Assembly: GCF_003285015.1 (NCBI RefSeq)
Contig: NZ_QMFB01000024.1
Location: 10,294 to 74,293 of the forward strand
Direction: 5' to 3'
DNA: 64,000 nucleotides
Source: Paenibacillus contaminans
GTDB taxonomy: Bacteria; Bacillota; Bacilli; Paenibacillales; NBRC-103111
This document shows, in pieces, positions 46,056 through 54,835 of this stretch. A program made the translations under genes and the position numbers. The notes below the pieces were generated by a model. It saw nothing but the letters and a program-made list of their open reading frames with translations, was not told the DNA's origin and ran no database searches. Positions within the stretch are counted from its first letter, which is position 1; every line of letters begins with the position of its first letter.

Positions 46056-48305
46056 GTGTTGAAACCGCTTCCTTTTTCATTCGGTAAAAATACGCTGTTT
46101 TTTAAGCTGCTGACCGGTTTCATCTGCGTCATCCTCCTCATTTTGTCGTTCCATCTGTTTTCTTATTCGTTTTTCAACAGCAACATTCAACGGGAAATCA
46201 TAAATAACAATCAGCAAAACTTGAACAATACCGTAGAGCGGTACGAAAACCATATCCGCATGATCCAAGGCGCGGTTGTCCGGCTATATTTTGACGAGAA
46301 GGTGGTCGTGCTGCACGATCTAGGCATGAGCCAATATTTCGATACGGTTAATCAGGTCGTCGACGAGGTGAAAAAGATCTTGTCCAACGATCAGATGTAC
46401 TTGAACGACATTTGGCTGCATTTCCGCAACCGTTCTTACCTGATCGACAAAAACGGACCGAGCGACGCATCCCAGTTTTTCGCCCGCAGCTACAACAGCC
46501 CGAACTATGACTATGCCTTTTGGGATAAGCAATTTGAGGAGCAGTACAAGACCAAGGTTCTGAAAGAAACAGTCTTCATCGATAATTACAGCAACCGGGC
46601 GTCCTTAATTCCCATTGTACTGAAAAACGATATTTATAGTGAGCTTTATATTACGGCTCTGCTCGAACCTGAAAAAATGTACCGTGCCTACCGCAACTCG
46701 AATCAAAACAGGCTGTATATGTTCGATCCCTTGAACCAGCAGCTGTTCGGATCCGCTCCCGACCCCGTGCCTGCTGAAATTCTGGGAATGCTTACCGGAA
46801 GCGAGTCGTACGTCAAGAAGAATAACCAGCTTTATTTCTATAAAAAGGGCGCGCTTACCGGAATTACTTATCTAACGGTCGTTCCGCTTGAAAATATTAC
46901 GAAGCAGGTGTCGCGCCTCAACTTCATTCTGATCATGGTACTTGCATTCGCGCTTCTGCTGAGCGTACTGATCTCCATCATTATGAGCTTGAAATTCAAC
47001 ACGCCCGTTCAGCAAATGATCGCCGCGATTCGCCGGTTCAATCCGAACAATCATCTGAAGAGCAAAATCAAGGAATACAACTTTATATATGAAGAAATCA
47101 AAAGCATTATCCAGACGAACCAGGAAATCAATGTGGATTTGGACCGCAAGCGGTCGCAGCTCCGCCAGCTGGATTACATGTATAAGCTCAAAAATATTTA
47201 CAGCAATCCGGCTTTGGAGAAGGGGGAGGAGAATCAGAAGCCGTTTTATCTCGTCTTGTTTCATTTGACGATGACCCGAGAGTTTCACAAGCTGTCGAGC
47301 CTGGAGCAGGACGGGGCCGTTTCCTATATTCACGAATTCATCGGCACGACGCTGGCGGGCCGCTTTCCGGATTCGGTGACGCTGCAAACGGAGAAGGATC
47401 ATATTCTTACGCTGATTTTCGCCGAGGAAGGGCTGGAGGAGCTTGCCGGGGCGGTCGACCGTTTAAAGCATGCATTCGATGAAGAGAAAAAACATATCGG
47501 CGTCACGATCGTCTACAGCCCGGAGCTGCGGCCTCCCGCCGCATTCAATTCCGCTTACGAGGAAACGCTCGAAATGGCCAAGAGACGCAAGCTCAGAAGC
47601 GAGACCCAAACGATCACGGAGCTGTGGCCCGAGCCTCATGTGCCCGGCTTTACCGCCGCTCAGGAGCAGGAGTTCCAGACTTTCCTTCAGGCGGGGAATG
47701 CGGCGTCCGCGCACCTTATTCTCGCGAGGATGCTCGCGCAGATGGAGAAGGTTGACGCTTCCGCCAACCAGTACACGGAGCTGGCCAAGGAAGTCGTGGG
47801 CAAGGTGTTGAAGCATATGATCGCCGCGAATCTGGACATCAGCTCGGTCTTCGACCTGAGCTCGCCGTATCAGCGCATGCAGGAATGCACGTGTCCGGAG
47901 CACTATGCGGATTTCTACGAATGGTTCCTGACGGAGGCCGTCCAGCTGCTGATGGAGCAGAAGGAAGGGCAGCATCCGATCAAGCATTTTATGCTGGAGT
48001 ACATTCATACGCATTATAACGAAGATCTCTCGCTCGAGATGGTTGCGGATAAGCTGAACATGTCGGCAAATTATTTTTCGGCGTATTTCAAGGATAAAAC
48101 GGGCGTCAATTTCTCCGACTATTTGACCGAGCTTCGGATTTTGAAGGCGAAGCATCTGCTGCTGCATTCGGACCAGCGCATCCAGGACATCGCCGAGCAG
48201 GTCGGGTATTTGAACGCAAACTCGTTTACGCGCATGTTCAAGAAGGTGACGGGCATTACGCCAGGAGAGTACAAGAGGGTCCATTTGGTCGTGGAGAAGG
48301 GGTAG
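46056..48305 (+). CDS. Membrane-bound AraC-type regulator with extracellular sensor
   Basis: This 749-residue one-component regulator has a membrane helix at about 17-38, an extracellular Cache-like sensor (about 40-290), a second helix (about 292-313), a cytoplasmic linker and two AraC helix-turn-helices at the C terminus (about 650-745: LSLEMVADKLNMSANYFSAYF and IQDIAEQVGYLNANSFTRMF). It probably senses the sugar, or its importer, and activates the divergent ABC operon. The start is uncertain: GTG 46056 (next codon TTG) has only AAAGG 14 nt upstream. The repeats end 22 nt before it. Confidence 0.88.
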   Translation: MLKPLPFSFGKNTLFFKLLTGFICVILLILSFHLFSYSFFNSNIQREIINNNQQNLNNTVERYENHIRMIQGAVVRLYFDEKVVVLHDLGMSQYFDTVNQVVDEVKKILSNDQMYLNDIWLHFRNRSYLIDKNGPSDASQFFARSYNSPNYDYAFWDKQFEEQYKTKVLKETVFIDNYSNRASLIPIVLKNDIYSELYITALLEPEKMYRAYRNSNQNRLYMFDPLNQQLFGSAPDPVPAEILGMLTGSESYVKKNNQLYFYKKGALTGITYLTVVPLENITKQVSRLNFILIMVLAFALLLSVLISIIMSLKFNTPVQQMIAAIRRFNPNNHLKSKIKEYNFIYEEIKSIIQTNQEINVDLDRKRSQLRQLDYMYKLKNIYSNPALEKGEENQKPFYLVLFHLTMTREFHKLSSLEQDGAVSYIHEFIGTTLAGRFPDSVTLQTEKDHILTLIFAEEGLEELAGAVDRLKHAFDEEKKHIGVTIVYSPELRPPAAFNSAYEETLEMAKRRKLRSETQTITELWPEPHVPGFTAAQEQEFQTFLQAGNAASAHLILARMLAQMEKVDASANQYTELAKEVVGKVLKHMIAANLDISSVFDLSSPYQRMQECTCPEHYADFYEWFLTEAVQLLMEQKEGQHPIKHFMLEYIHTHYNEDLSLEMVADKLNMSANYFSAYFKDKTGVNFSDYLTELRILKAKHLLLHSDQRIQDIAEQVGYLNANSFTRMFKKVTGITPGEYKRVHLVVEKG

Positions 48306-48420
48306 GCGGTCATTCATTTGCTTATCAGAACAACTAAGTGCATAAAAGAAAAGAAGATAAAAATAATGGCAATTGCCTGACGCGGGTTACTTCACCGAAT
48401 TCTTTGTGTCAAAATAAAAT

Positions 48421-48460
48421 AAAAGCACACGAATCAACTTGAGGATTCGTGTGCTTTATT
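48421..48460. terminator. Bidirectional terminator
   Basis: AAAGCACACGAATC and GATTCGTGTGCTTT form a perfect 14-bp stem with an 8-nt loop between convergent genes. Confidence 0.88.
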
Positions 48461-48461
48461 G

Positions 48462-49649
48462 TCAGCCTTCAAGCTTTTGTTGATATCGTACTGCACGAGG
48501 CTTCAAAACAGAACCGAGGATAACGATGCTGCTGGCTAAGCCAATCCAAGTAAGCGACGATACAAGATTCCAACTTAACCCCTTACCGAAGAAGAACAGT
48601 TCTCGTAGGCCTTCCACCATAAAACGCATTGGTAACCAAGAATACACCCAGTCCCGATAAAACGAGGACATCATTTCAGGAGCTAAGGCGAGTAACGGCG
48701 CACCAAAGAAAAGCATTAAGGCAAAAACGGCGATTCCTTTCATGCCAAACAACGACAATACGGCGGAAATCATTAGGAAAAAACTAAAAGAGGTAATCGT
48801 TAAGAAAAGTGCCGTATCCGTAAACTGCGGAATATGAAATCCCACCATATTTTTTGCTAGCCAAGTTGAACCGAATCCAACGACTACTGCAACAATCCCA
48901 CCTATTGCAATCTGCATTAACTTCGCAGCGACATTCTCTTTTCGAGTTTTAGCCGTCGTTTTGCTGATGGCAATAAAGAGGATCGCCGCGCTCGCAATAC
49001 ATGCCATCCAAAGCGGTTGGAATAAGGAAATCGGGGCGTTGCCATTTGCGCTTTTCGTTCCGGTTTCATTGACATTGGTAACCTTCTTGGCTATAGGTGT
49101 TACCAAGCTGGATGCCTGCTCCGTCGTCAGTGTTGCTCCTTGTTTATTAAAACCGTCAAGGATCTGGGCACGAACATTGTTGTTTATGTTATCCACGACT
49201 CCGTTTAGGACTTGCCCTCCCATTGCGGAAGCCGCACTATTCATACCTTGATTAATATAGATTTGAACTTCAGGCGAAGCAGGGGTTTGAGTGCGCAAGG
49301 AAGCTTGCTTTGCGCTAAAATCTTTTGGAATGACAAGCGCCGCGTAATACTCTCGGTTATTTAGGCCGTTTTGTACTTCTTCAACACTACCTACTTCCAC
49401 CCATTTAACGGCGGGATCCTCACCAGATGTCGACGATGAGGTTTGCTGCATCGTGTCAACGATTGTTTGCCCCATATTCATCTTTGGCTGATTTGGAATT
49501 TCGACTCCTTGGTCTTCGTTGACAATGGCGATAGGTAAGTTTTTAGGCTGGACTTGAACGGATGGGAACAGTGTAAGTGAAAAAATAAATATGACCAAGA
49601 ATGCAAGTATTGGCGACAACAGTGCGAGCCTGTTTTTAAAGATATTCAT
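48462..49649 (-). CDS. YhgE/Pip-like ABC-2 type membrane protein
   Basis: This 395-residue protein has an N-terminal helix (about 10-29), a large extracellular domain (to about 215) with PIAIVNEDQGVEIPNQP and YYAALVIPKDFS typical of YhgE/Pip exporters, and five to six C-terminal helices. GAGGAGG precedes the ATG. It follows the TetR gene at 49675 by 25 nt, so the two form a leftward operon. Related proteins work in export or antimicrobial defence; the cargo is unknown. No ATPase is encoded nearby. Confidence 0.85.
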   Translation of the reverse strand: MNIFKNRLALLSPILAFLVIFIFSLTLFPSVQVQPKNLPIAIVNEDQGVEIPNQPKMNMGQTIVDTMQQTSSSTSGEDPAVKWVEVGSVEEVQNGLNNREYYAALVIPKDFSAKQASLRTQTPASPEVQIYINQGMNSAASAMGGQVLNGVVDNINNNVRAQILDGFNKQGATLTTEQASSLVTPIAKKVTNVNETGTKSANGNAPISLFQPLWMACIASAAILFIAISKTTAKTRKENVAAKLMQIAIGGIVAVVVGFGSTWLAKNMVGFHIPQFTDTALFLTITSFSFFLMISAVLSLFGMKGIAVFALMLFFGAPLLALAPEMMSSFYRDWVYSWLPMRFMVEGLRELFFFGKGLSWNLVSSLTWIGLASSIVILGSVLKPRAVRYQQKLEG

Positions 49650-49674
49650 GAATGTTCCTCCTCTTATATAATCA

Positions 49675-50325
49675 TTAGTTAGCGGAAGGTGATTTTCGAA
49701 TGCCGTCCATTATAAAACGGATCGCATCTTCAATTTCCTCGTCGTTAATTGACTCTTTATTCAACAGCACAAAACGCGAAGCAAAGAATCCGCCAATGAA
49801 CGTGAAAAGCAACTTTAGGATTCTGTCGGTTGGGATGTCATTAAGTTCGCCGCGTTCTTTAAAAAAATCGATAACTTGGGTTATGCGCGAAGTAACTACT
49901 TCGAAAATGTAAGGAATGATTTCACTTTTCAATTCCTCGTTATAAATTAATTCTTTTATGATTACTTGGAATATTTCCTTGTTTTCCAAGCCAAATTCTA
50001 CACGATTTTTAAGAAACGCTGTTAAGAATCCTTCAAAAGTGGAATTAGCTTTGCTTATTTGACCGATTACCTCATCCGCAATAGAAGGGAAGAATTCCTT
50101 CAAATGCGGGACAATAAGGGATAACAGTAACTTGTCTTTCGTTCCATATTGCTTAAAGATGCTTGCCTCAGATACTTCGGCAACCTTGGCAATTTCAGCA
50201 GTTGAAGTATTTGAATAGCCCTTTTCGGCAAACAATCGAATTGCCGCTTCGACGATCCGCTCTTGCTTCACGGAGAGCTTTACTGATTGCGACGATAGGA
50301 TTGCACTTAATAGGTTGTTGGTCAT
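49675..50325 (-). CDS. TetR/AcrR family repressor
   Basis: ATG 50325 lies 6 nt after AGAGGTG; a GTG three codons earlier overlaps that site. The 216-residue protein has the N-terminal TetR helix-turn-helix (VEAAIRLFAEKGYSNTSTAEIAKVAEVSEASIFKQYGTKD split over about 20-60) and a helical ligand domain. Two palindromes bracket its promoter, so autoregulation and control of the downstream membrane protein are expected. Confidence 0.9.
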   Translation of the reverse strand: MTNNLLSAILSSQSVKLSVKQERIVEAAIRLFAEKGYSNTSTAEIAKVAEVSEASIFKQYGTKDKLLLSLIVPHLKEFFPSIADEVIGQISKANSTFEGFLTAFLKNRVEFGLENKEIFQVIIKELIYNEELKSEIIPYIFEVVTSRITQVIDFFKERGELNDIPTDRILKLLFTFIGGFFASRFVLLNKESINDEEIEDAIRFIMDGIRKSPSAN

Positions 50326-50363
50326 CAGTTTCACCTCTATTTTAAGTTAAGTCGACTCAATAG

Positions 50364-50381
50364 TGAGTAAGTACTTACTCA
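50364..50381. promoter_or_regulatory. TetR operator 1, perfect 18-bp palindrome
   Basis: TGAGTAAGTACTTACTCA is fully self-complementary and lies just downstream of the -10 of the leftward tetR promoter, where a bound repressor would block initiation. Confidence 0.75.
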
Positions 50382-50411
50382 ATAATATAGTAAGCAATGC
50401 TTTTTCGTCAA
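50382..50411 (-). promoter_or_regulatory. Promoter of the tetR-pip operon
   Basis: Read leftward: TTGACG (50406-50411), 18-nt spacer, TATTAT (50382-50387). It is flanked by the two palindromic operators. Confidence 0.65.
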
Positions 50412-50416
50412 TACAA

Positions 50417-50436
50417 AAGTGAGTAACCACTCACTT
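50417..50436. promoter_or_regulatory. TetR operator 2
   Basis: AAGTGAGT-AACC-ACTCACTT is an inverted repeat sharing the GTGAGTAA core with operator 1, immediately upstream of the -35. Confidence 0.65.
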
Positions 50437-50509
50437 AAATGTTTTGCAGATCTTTATTATTCCATTCTAAGTAAGGGGAGATTTTTTAGCGGAAACGAAG
50501 GCATCATGC

Positions 50510-50540
50510 AAAAGGCTGCCGGTTTACCGGCAGCCTTTTA
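50510..50540. terminator. Bidirectional terminator
   Basis: AAAAGGCTGCCGG and CCGGCAGCCTTTT around TTTA. It can end leftward transcription of the exporter-like gene at 50615. Confidence 0.85.
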
Positions 50541-50614
50541 TTGAAATAACTATCGTACCTCCATATCTATACCTTGTCTCATCGCCATATTTTCCCCAAA
50601 CGCTTAAAGCTTTT

Positions 50615-51646
50615 CTACCCCGCTTTTTCTTCGCCGCCCGGGTCCACGTGATTGACCAAACGGTCCAAACGGGCAGCTTGATAACCATATTCACATATGG
50701 CCGACGCGACGATAAAGAGCCGCAGCGAGCCTTCCCGTCCTTCGCTGTAAAAGTCCGCGGCGTTTTTCATGAAAAGCTCGTTCACTTCCTCGATCGAAGC
50801 GGAATCCCAGCTGTCGGGCTTCAGCTTGTCGTCAAATTTAAGAAGCACATGCTCATGAAACTTGATCAGCTTCTCCAAGTGCCGGTCGAAGCTTTTGTTC
50901 AAGTCGGCCGTCCGGTCCGCTTGGAAGTAGTGCTCATGCACGGCTTCCAGCACCTCGTAGCCTTTCTGCAAGGTATACAGCATCTGCTTATAAACGACAA
51001 GCTGGCGCGTTTCGCGGTATTTGGCCCGTTTCAGCTTTTTCAATTCCTCTTCCAGCAGCTTATATTTCTCCCGGAGCGAATTTAAGCTGTCCTGCAGTCC
51101 TTGCTTTTCTTCCCGGAACACCTTTTCTTTGATCTCGTCGGATATCGCCGTCCGAAGCAGCAAAGAGAGCCGGGTAAAGGCGGTATGGATCTGGTCGTTA
51201 AACTGCTCCTTAGGTTTAGGCGGAAGGAACAAGATATTGATCAGGAAGGCCGAAACGATGCCGATCATGCTAAGCAGAAAACGATTCAGCGCAAAATCCC
51301 ATTGACCGCTGGCTTCCATCACCGCGACGACTGTAACCAAGGTCAGGCCGATCGTCTCGACCATTTTGAGCTTGATACACAGCATGATGACCAGGATGCA
51401 GACGACTCCGACAGCGATCGGGTCGTTAGAGAGAAGCATACCGGCCAGCATGGCAATCGCGGCGCCCAGCGTAATGGTCTGGAGCTGTTCGAGGAAATAG
51501 CGCCATGACCGGTATATCGAGGGCTGCATGGCGAATATCGCGGCAACGGCAGCAATCACGGGGGGAGTGAAATTCAGCCATACGCTCACGTACAATGACA
51601 GAGTAACGGCGATTCCCGTCTTGATCATGCGGGCACCGAAGGTCAT
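50615..51646 (-). CDS. Aromatic acid exporter (ArAE)-like membrane protein
   Basis: ATG 51646 follows GGAGG by 8 nt; the frame continues to 52126 only by reading through the marR gene in antisense. The 343-residue protein has about five helices in the first 145 residues (VIAAVAAIFAMQPSIYRSWRYF is characteristic) and a long cytoplasmic helical/coiled-coil domain (about 165-320). Relatives export aromatic acids. It is divergent from the MhqR-like regulator of quinone resistance, so export of aromatic or quinone compounds fits the context (inference). Confidence 0.85.
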   Translation of the reverse strand: MTFGARMIKTGIAVTLSLYVSVWLNFTPPVIAAVAAIFAMQPSIYRSWRYFLEQLQTITLGAAIAMLAGMLLSNDPIAVGVVCILVIMLCIKLKMVETIGLTLVTVVAVMEASGQWDFALNRFLLSMIGIVSAFLINILFLPPKPKEQFNDQIHTAFTRLSLLLRTAISDEIKEKVFREEKQGLQDSLNSLREKYKLLEEELKKLKRAKYRETRQLVVYKQMLYTLQKGYEVLEAVHEHYFQADRTADLNKSFDRHLEKLIKFHEHVLLKFDDKLKPDSWDSASIEEVNELFMKNAADFYSEGREGSLRLFIVASAICEYGYQAARLDRLVNHVDPGGEEKAG

Positions 51647-51710
51647 GGCATCTCCCTCCTTTGGTTTGAATGATGAGTAACGGCGAAAAATAAGGCCGAT
51701 AATAAAGAAA

Positions 51711-51739
51711 ATTATACCGTTCGGCAAACGTTTCAACAA
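51711..51739 (-). promoter_or_regulatory. Promoter of the ArAE-like gene
   Basis: Read leftward: TTGTTG (51734-51739), 17-nt spacer, perfect TATAAT (51711-51716), 65 nt before the start codon. Confidence 0.65.
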
Positions 51740-51752
51740 GCGGAGGGAGGGG

Positions 51753-51793
51753 TTGACAACGGTCTCGAAATGGTTTATCTTTAATTTAAGATA
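51753..51793 (+). promoter_or_regulatory. marR promoter with overlapping operator
   Basis: TTGACA (51753-51758), 17-nt spacer, TATCTT (51776-51781). The -10 is part of TATCTT-TAATTT-AAGATA (51776-51793), an inverted repeat like that at 52314, so the regulator should repress itself. Confidence 0.75.
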
Positions 51794-51836
51794 TTCAAAT
51801 TCAAAATAAATATTGCTCAGCAAGGAGGTGAAAGCC

Positions 51837-52286
51837 ATGCAAGTGAAATTGGACGATGCCCAAGCGGATTCTCTCAAGCTTTTCGTCGTTTTGTCCAAAG
51901 CATACAAGACCGTGATGGACCGGGCGGTGAAAGATATGAAGCAATACGATTTATCGCCTTCGGAATTTACGATTCTCGAGGTGCTGTATACGAAGGGGAA
52001 AATCCCGCTGCAGCAAATCGGGGAGAAAATACTCATTACGAGCGGCAGCATCACGTATAATGTCGATAAGCTGGAGAGCAAAGGCTTGTTGAAGCGGGTA
52101 CCTTGCGCAGATGACCGAAGGGTCATTTATGCGGAAATTACAGCGGCGGGAACCGGGCTCTTTGACCGTATTTTTCCCGAGCATGCGGCCACTATTCATT
52201 CCTTGATGAAGGCACTTTCACCGGATGAAAAGCATAACGCGACCGAGCTGCTGAAGAAGTTGGGCAAGGGAGCGGAAGAGCAATAA
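51837..52286 (+). CDS. mhqR: MarR family regulator, MhqR-like
   Basis: ATG 51837 follows AAGGAGGTG by 6 nt; an upstream in-frame start at 51813 is rejected. The 149-residue winged-helix repressor has LSPSEFTILEVLYTKGKIPLQQIGEKILITSGSITYNVDKLE-type helices (about 38-80) and the wing residues DDRRV. Downstream mhqO and mhqD match the targets of B. subtilis MhqR, which derepresses on quinones and catechol-like electrophiles. Both its own promoter and the mhqO upstream region carry AT-rich TATCTT/AAGATA palindromes. The symbol rests on this context. Confidence 0.82.
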   Translation: MQVKLDDAQADSLKLFVVLSKAYKTVMDRAVKDMKQYDLSPSEFTILEVLYTKGKIPLQQIGEKILITSGSITYNVDKLESKGLLKRVPCADDRRVIYAEITAAGTGLFDRIFPEHAATIHSLMKALSPDEKHNATELLKKLGKGAEEQ

Positions 52287-52313
52287 GCCGTTCGGTGGCG
52301 CTCTTTTCGCCAA

Positions 52314-52333
52314 ATATCTTAAATAAAAGATAT
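52314..52333. promoter_or_regulatory. MhqR-like operator upstream of mhqO
   Basis: ATATCTT-AAATAA-AAGATAT is an inverted repeat 94 nt before the mhqO start. A further TTAAGATA follows at about 52340, suggesting a second half-site. Confidence 0.65.
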
Positions 52334-52426
52334 TCATATTTAAGATAATTTGCGATCAGGATGTGCCGCTGCAGGTAAGGGAACACTCATTTTAATCATA
52401 AATACGACTAATTAGGAGGCATTCAT

Positions 52427-53377
52427 ATGACTATGCAAACGGCAGGTATTCATCATATTACGGCTTTTGCGAGCGATCCGCAGGCGAACGTCGATTTCTA
52501 CGCAGGGGTGCTCGGCCTTCGGCTCGTTAAAAAAACGATCAACTTCGACGCTCCGGAGGTTTATCATTTGTACTTTGGCGACGAAGCGGGAAGCCCCGGA
52601 ACGATCATTACCTTCTTCCCGTGGCCGGAATCGCGCAGAGGGCGCATAGGGGGAGGGCAGGTCGGCATCACGACTTATGTGATTCCGCCGGGCTCGATGG
52701 CATTCTGGGAACAACGTCTGGAAGGCTTCGGCATTGCGGCGGCGAAAGTAAGCCGGTTTAACGAGCAATACCTGCAATTTTCGGATAATGAAGGGCTGCG
52801 TCTCGAGCTCGTCGAACGCGAGGAAGGACCGCGCAGCAGCTGGTCGTTCGGGGGCATAACGGCCGACCATGCGATCAAGGGCTTCGGCGGCGCCGTTCTC
52901 TTCAGCGTAAACTCGCAGAAAACGATCGAAGTGCTGGAGAACGTGCTCGGCTTGCAAAAAGTCGGGGAAGACGCCGAGTACGCACGGCTCAAAGCCGCAG
53001 GCGACATCGGCAACGTCATCGACGTGCCGCTCGCTAATATGGGCTGGGGCGGCGGCGGAGCGGGCACCGTTCACCATATCGCTTGGCGCGCGAAGGATTT
53101 CGCCGAGCATGCGGACTGGCAAAGCGCCGTATCGCAATACGGCTATCAGCCGACGCAAATCATCGACCGCCAATATTTCAATGCGATTTATTTCCGCGAA
53201 AGCGGCGGCATTTTATTCGAGATCGCTACGGATCCTCCGGGCTTCGCGAAAGATGAGCCGGCCGAATCGCTGGGCGAGAAATTGATGCTGCCCGAATGGT
53301 TCGAGCCGCACCGCGCAGAGATCGAAGCGAATTTGCTGCCGATTGAAGTGAGAGTATTGGAGGGGAACAAACAATGA
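52427..53377 (+). CDS. mhqO: Ring-cleaving dioxygenase of the VOC superfamily, MhqO-like
   Basis: This 316-residue enzyme has two VOC modules with three likely metal ligands: His in GIHHITAF (residue 9 or 10), His in VHHIAW (about 215) and Glu in LFEIATDPPGF (about 264). It is predicted to open (hydro)quinone-type rings and so detoxify them. TTAGGAGG precedes the ATG. Its stop overlaps the next start by 4 nt (ATGA). Confidence 0.9.
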   Translation: MTMQTAGIHHITAFASDPQANVDFYAGVLGLRLVKKTINFDAPEVYHLYFGDEAGSPGTIITFFPWPESRRGRIGGGQVGITTYVIPPGSMAFWEQRLEGFGIAAAKVSRFNEQYLQFSDNEGLRLELVEREEGPRSSWSFGGITADHAIKGFGGAVLFSVNSQKTIEVLENVLGLQKVGEDAEYARLKAAGDIGNVIDVPLANMGWGGGGAGTVHHIAWRAKDFAEHADWQSAVSQYGYQPTQIIDRQYFNAIYFRESGGILFEIATDPPGFAKDEPAESLGEKLMLPEWFEPHRAEIEANLLPIEVRVLEGNKQ

Positions 53378-53982
53378 AGCATATTTTCAAAGAGGGCGGC
53401 CGTCCGGATGCGCCGACACTGGTATTGTTCCATGGAACCGGGGGAACGGAGCATGATCTGCTGCCGCTTGCCGAGATGATTTCGCCGGATTCCGCCGTGC
53501 TCAGCGTCCGGGGCAATGTGCTAGAGAACGGGATGCCGCGGTTCTTCAGACGTCTGGCCGAAGGCGTGTTCGACGAAGAGGATTTGATCTTCCGTACGAA
53601 GGAAATGTTCGAGTTTCTCGATCAAGCGGCCGGCGAGTACGGCTTCGACAGAAGCAACGTCGTGGCGATCGGGTATTCCAACGGGGCCAATATTGCAGGC
53701 AGCCTGCTGTTCCATTACAAGAACGCCTTGAAGGGCGCGATTCTTCACCATCCGATGGTGCCGAGGCGGGGAATCGTGATCCCGGATTTGTCCGGGACCC
53801 CGATTTTCATCGGCGCCGGGGAGAACGATCCGATCTGTTCCGCCCGGGAGACCGAGGAGCTTCAAGAGCTTTTGAGCGGTGCCGGCGCATCGGTCAAGGT
53901 GCATTGGGAGCGGTACGGCCATCAGCTTACTTCCACGGAAGTACAAGCGGCGGCGGCTTGGTTTCGGGAGCATTTGGCGTAA
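53374..53982 (+). CDS. mhqD: Alpha/beta hydrolase, MhqD-like carboxylesterase
   Basis: This 202-residue hydrolase has HGTGGTEHDLL (oxyanion region), nucleophile Ser in GYSNGAN (about residue 102), Asp in GENDPIC and His in YGHQLT. It is translationally coupled to mhqO and likely acts on its ring-opening product. The match of gene order to the mhq/yod loci of B. subtilis supports the name. Confidence 0.88.
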   Translation: MKHIFKEGGRPDAPTLVLFHGTGGTEHDLLPLAEMISPDSAVLSVRGNVLENGMPRFFRRLAEGVFDEEDLIFRTKEMFEFLDQAAGEYGFDRSNVVAIGYSNGANIAGSLLFHYKNALKGAILHHPMVPRRGIVIPDLSGTPIFIGAGENDPICSARETEELQELLSGAGASVKVHWERYGHQLTSTEVQAAAAWFREHLA

Positions 53983-54085
53983 ATACGGCATGCGGCGGAC
54001 GCCGTCATGAAAACTTTTACCGCGAACGGCTCAGAATGCCGCATTATGCCCTTCGATTCTATAATGATCGCATAGGAGAATGCAG

Positions 54086-54706
54086 ATGATATCCATCGAT
54101 CCGGCTGCTCTAAGCGAGCGGGACAGCTACAAGCTTCTGATCGGCAGCGTCGTGCCGAGACCGATTGCGCTCGTCACGACGCTATCCAAGGACGGCGTTC
54201 TCAACGCCGCTCCTTTCAGCTACTTTTCGATTGTGACGGCTTCGCCCCCCATGCTCTCCGTATCCGTTCAGCGCAAGCAAGGCGCGATGAAGGACACGGC
54301 AAGGAATGCGATCGACGCAGGTGCGTTCGTCGTTCATATTACCGACGAATCGATCGTCGGGAAGGTAAACGAAACGGCGGCAGGATTGCCTCCCGACGAA
54401 AGCGAGGCTGCAAAGGCGGGTTTTACGCCGGTCGCCGGAGAGGCGATTGCCGTACCCGGTCTGCAGGAGGCGAAAATCCGCATGGAATGCGTGCTGGAGC
54501 AAGCGATCCCGCTTGGCCGCGCCAGGGATGGGGATGAACCTGCCTGCGATCTGCTGATCGGCCGCGTCGTTCGCTTCCATTTGGCCGAGGACGTTTATGA
54601 TAACGGCGGCCATATTGATCCGCTCCGCCTGAACCCGGTAAGCCGAATGGCCGGCAGCACGTACGCCAAGCTGGGCGAACTGTTCGCGATCGAGCGTCCG
54701 CAGTAA
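54086..54706 (+). CDS. Flavin reductase-like FMN-binding protein
   Basis: ATG 54086 follows AGGAG by 7 nt; an ATG two codons earlier touches it. The 206-residue protein has the split-barrel flavin-binding fold (GSVVPRPIALVTTLSKDGVLNAAPFSYFSI). It may supply reduced flavin or reduce a quinone-like substrate next to mhqO and mhqD, from which it is separated by about 100 nt without a clear terminator. Confidence 0.87.
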   Translation: MISIDPAALSERDSYKLLIGSVVPRPIALVTTLSKDGVLNAAPFSYFSIVTASPPMLSVSVQRKQGAMKDTARNAIDAGAFVVHITDESIVGKVNETAAGLPPDESEAAKAGFTPVAGEAIAVPGLQEAKIRMECVLEQAIPLGRARDGDEPACDLLIGRVVRFHLAEDVYDNGGHIDPLRLNPVSRMAGSTYAKLGELFAIERPQ

Positions 54707-54735
54707 TCGGATTTTCAGCGGTCCGGTAACGATAC

Positions 54736-54783
54736 AAAAAGGAGAAACCTTGAGCCGGCTTCGCTCAAGCGTTTCTCCTTTTG
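54736..54783. terminator. Bidirectional terminator
   Basis: AAAAAGGAGAAAC and GTTTCTCCTTTT with inner TTGAGC/GCTCAA stem, between the convergent flavin reductase and siderophore-binding genes. Confidence 0.88.
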
Positions 54784-54835
54784 CATAGTATTCGGCGCAG
54801 TGCCGGCCGTATGGCGAATAATGAACCGCCAGCGG

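Noticed and set aside
50615-51646. Exporter-like gene as a full FUSC efflux pump
   Set aside because: It is short, has only about five helices and no partner membrane-fusion protein; ArAE-like is the more careful call.
51647-52126. N-terminal extension of the ArAE-like gene
   Set aside because: It would read antisense through the marR gene and its operator; a start with GGAGG exists at 51646.
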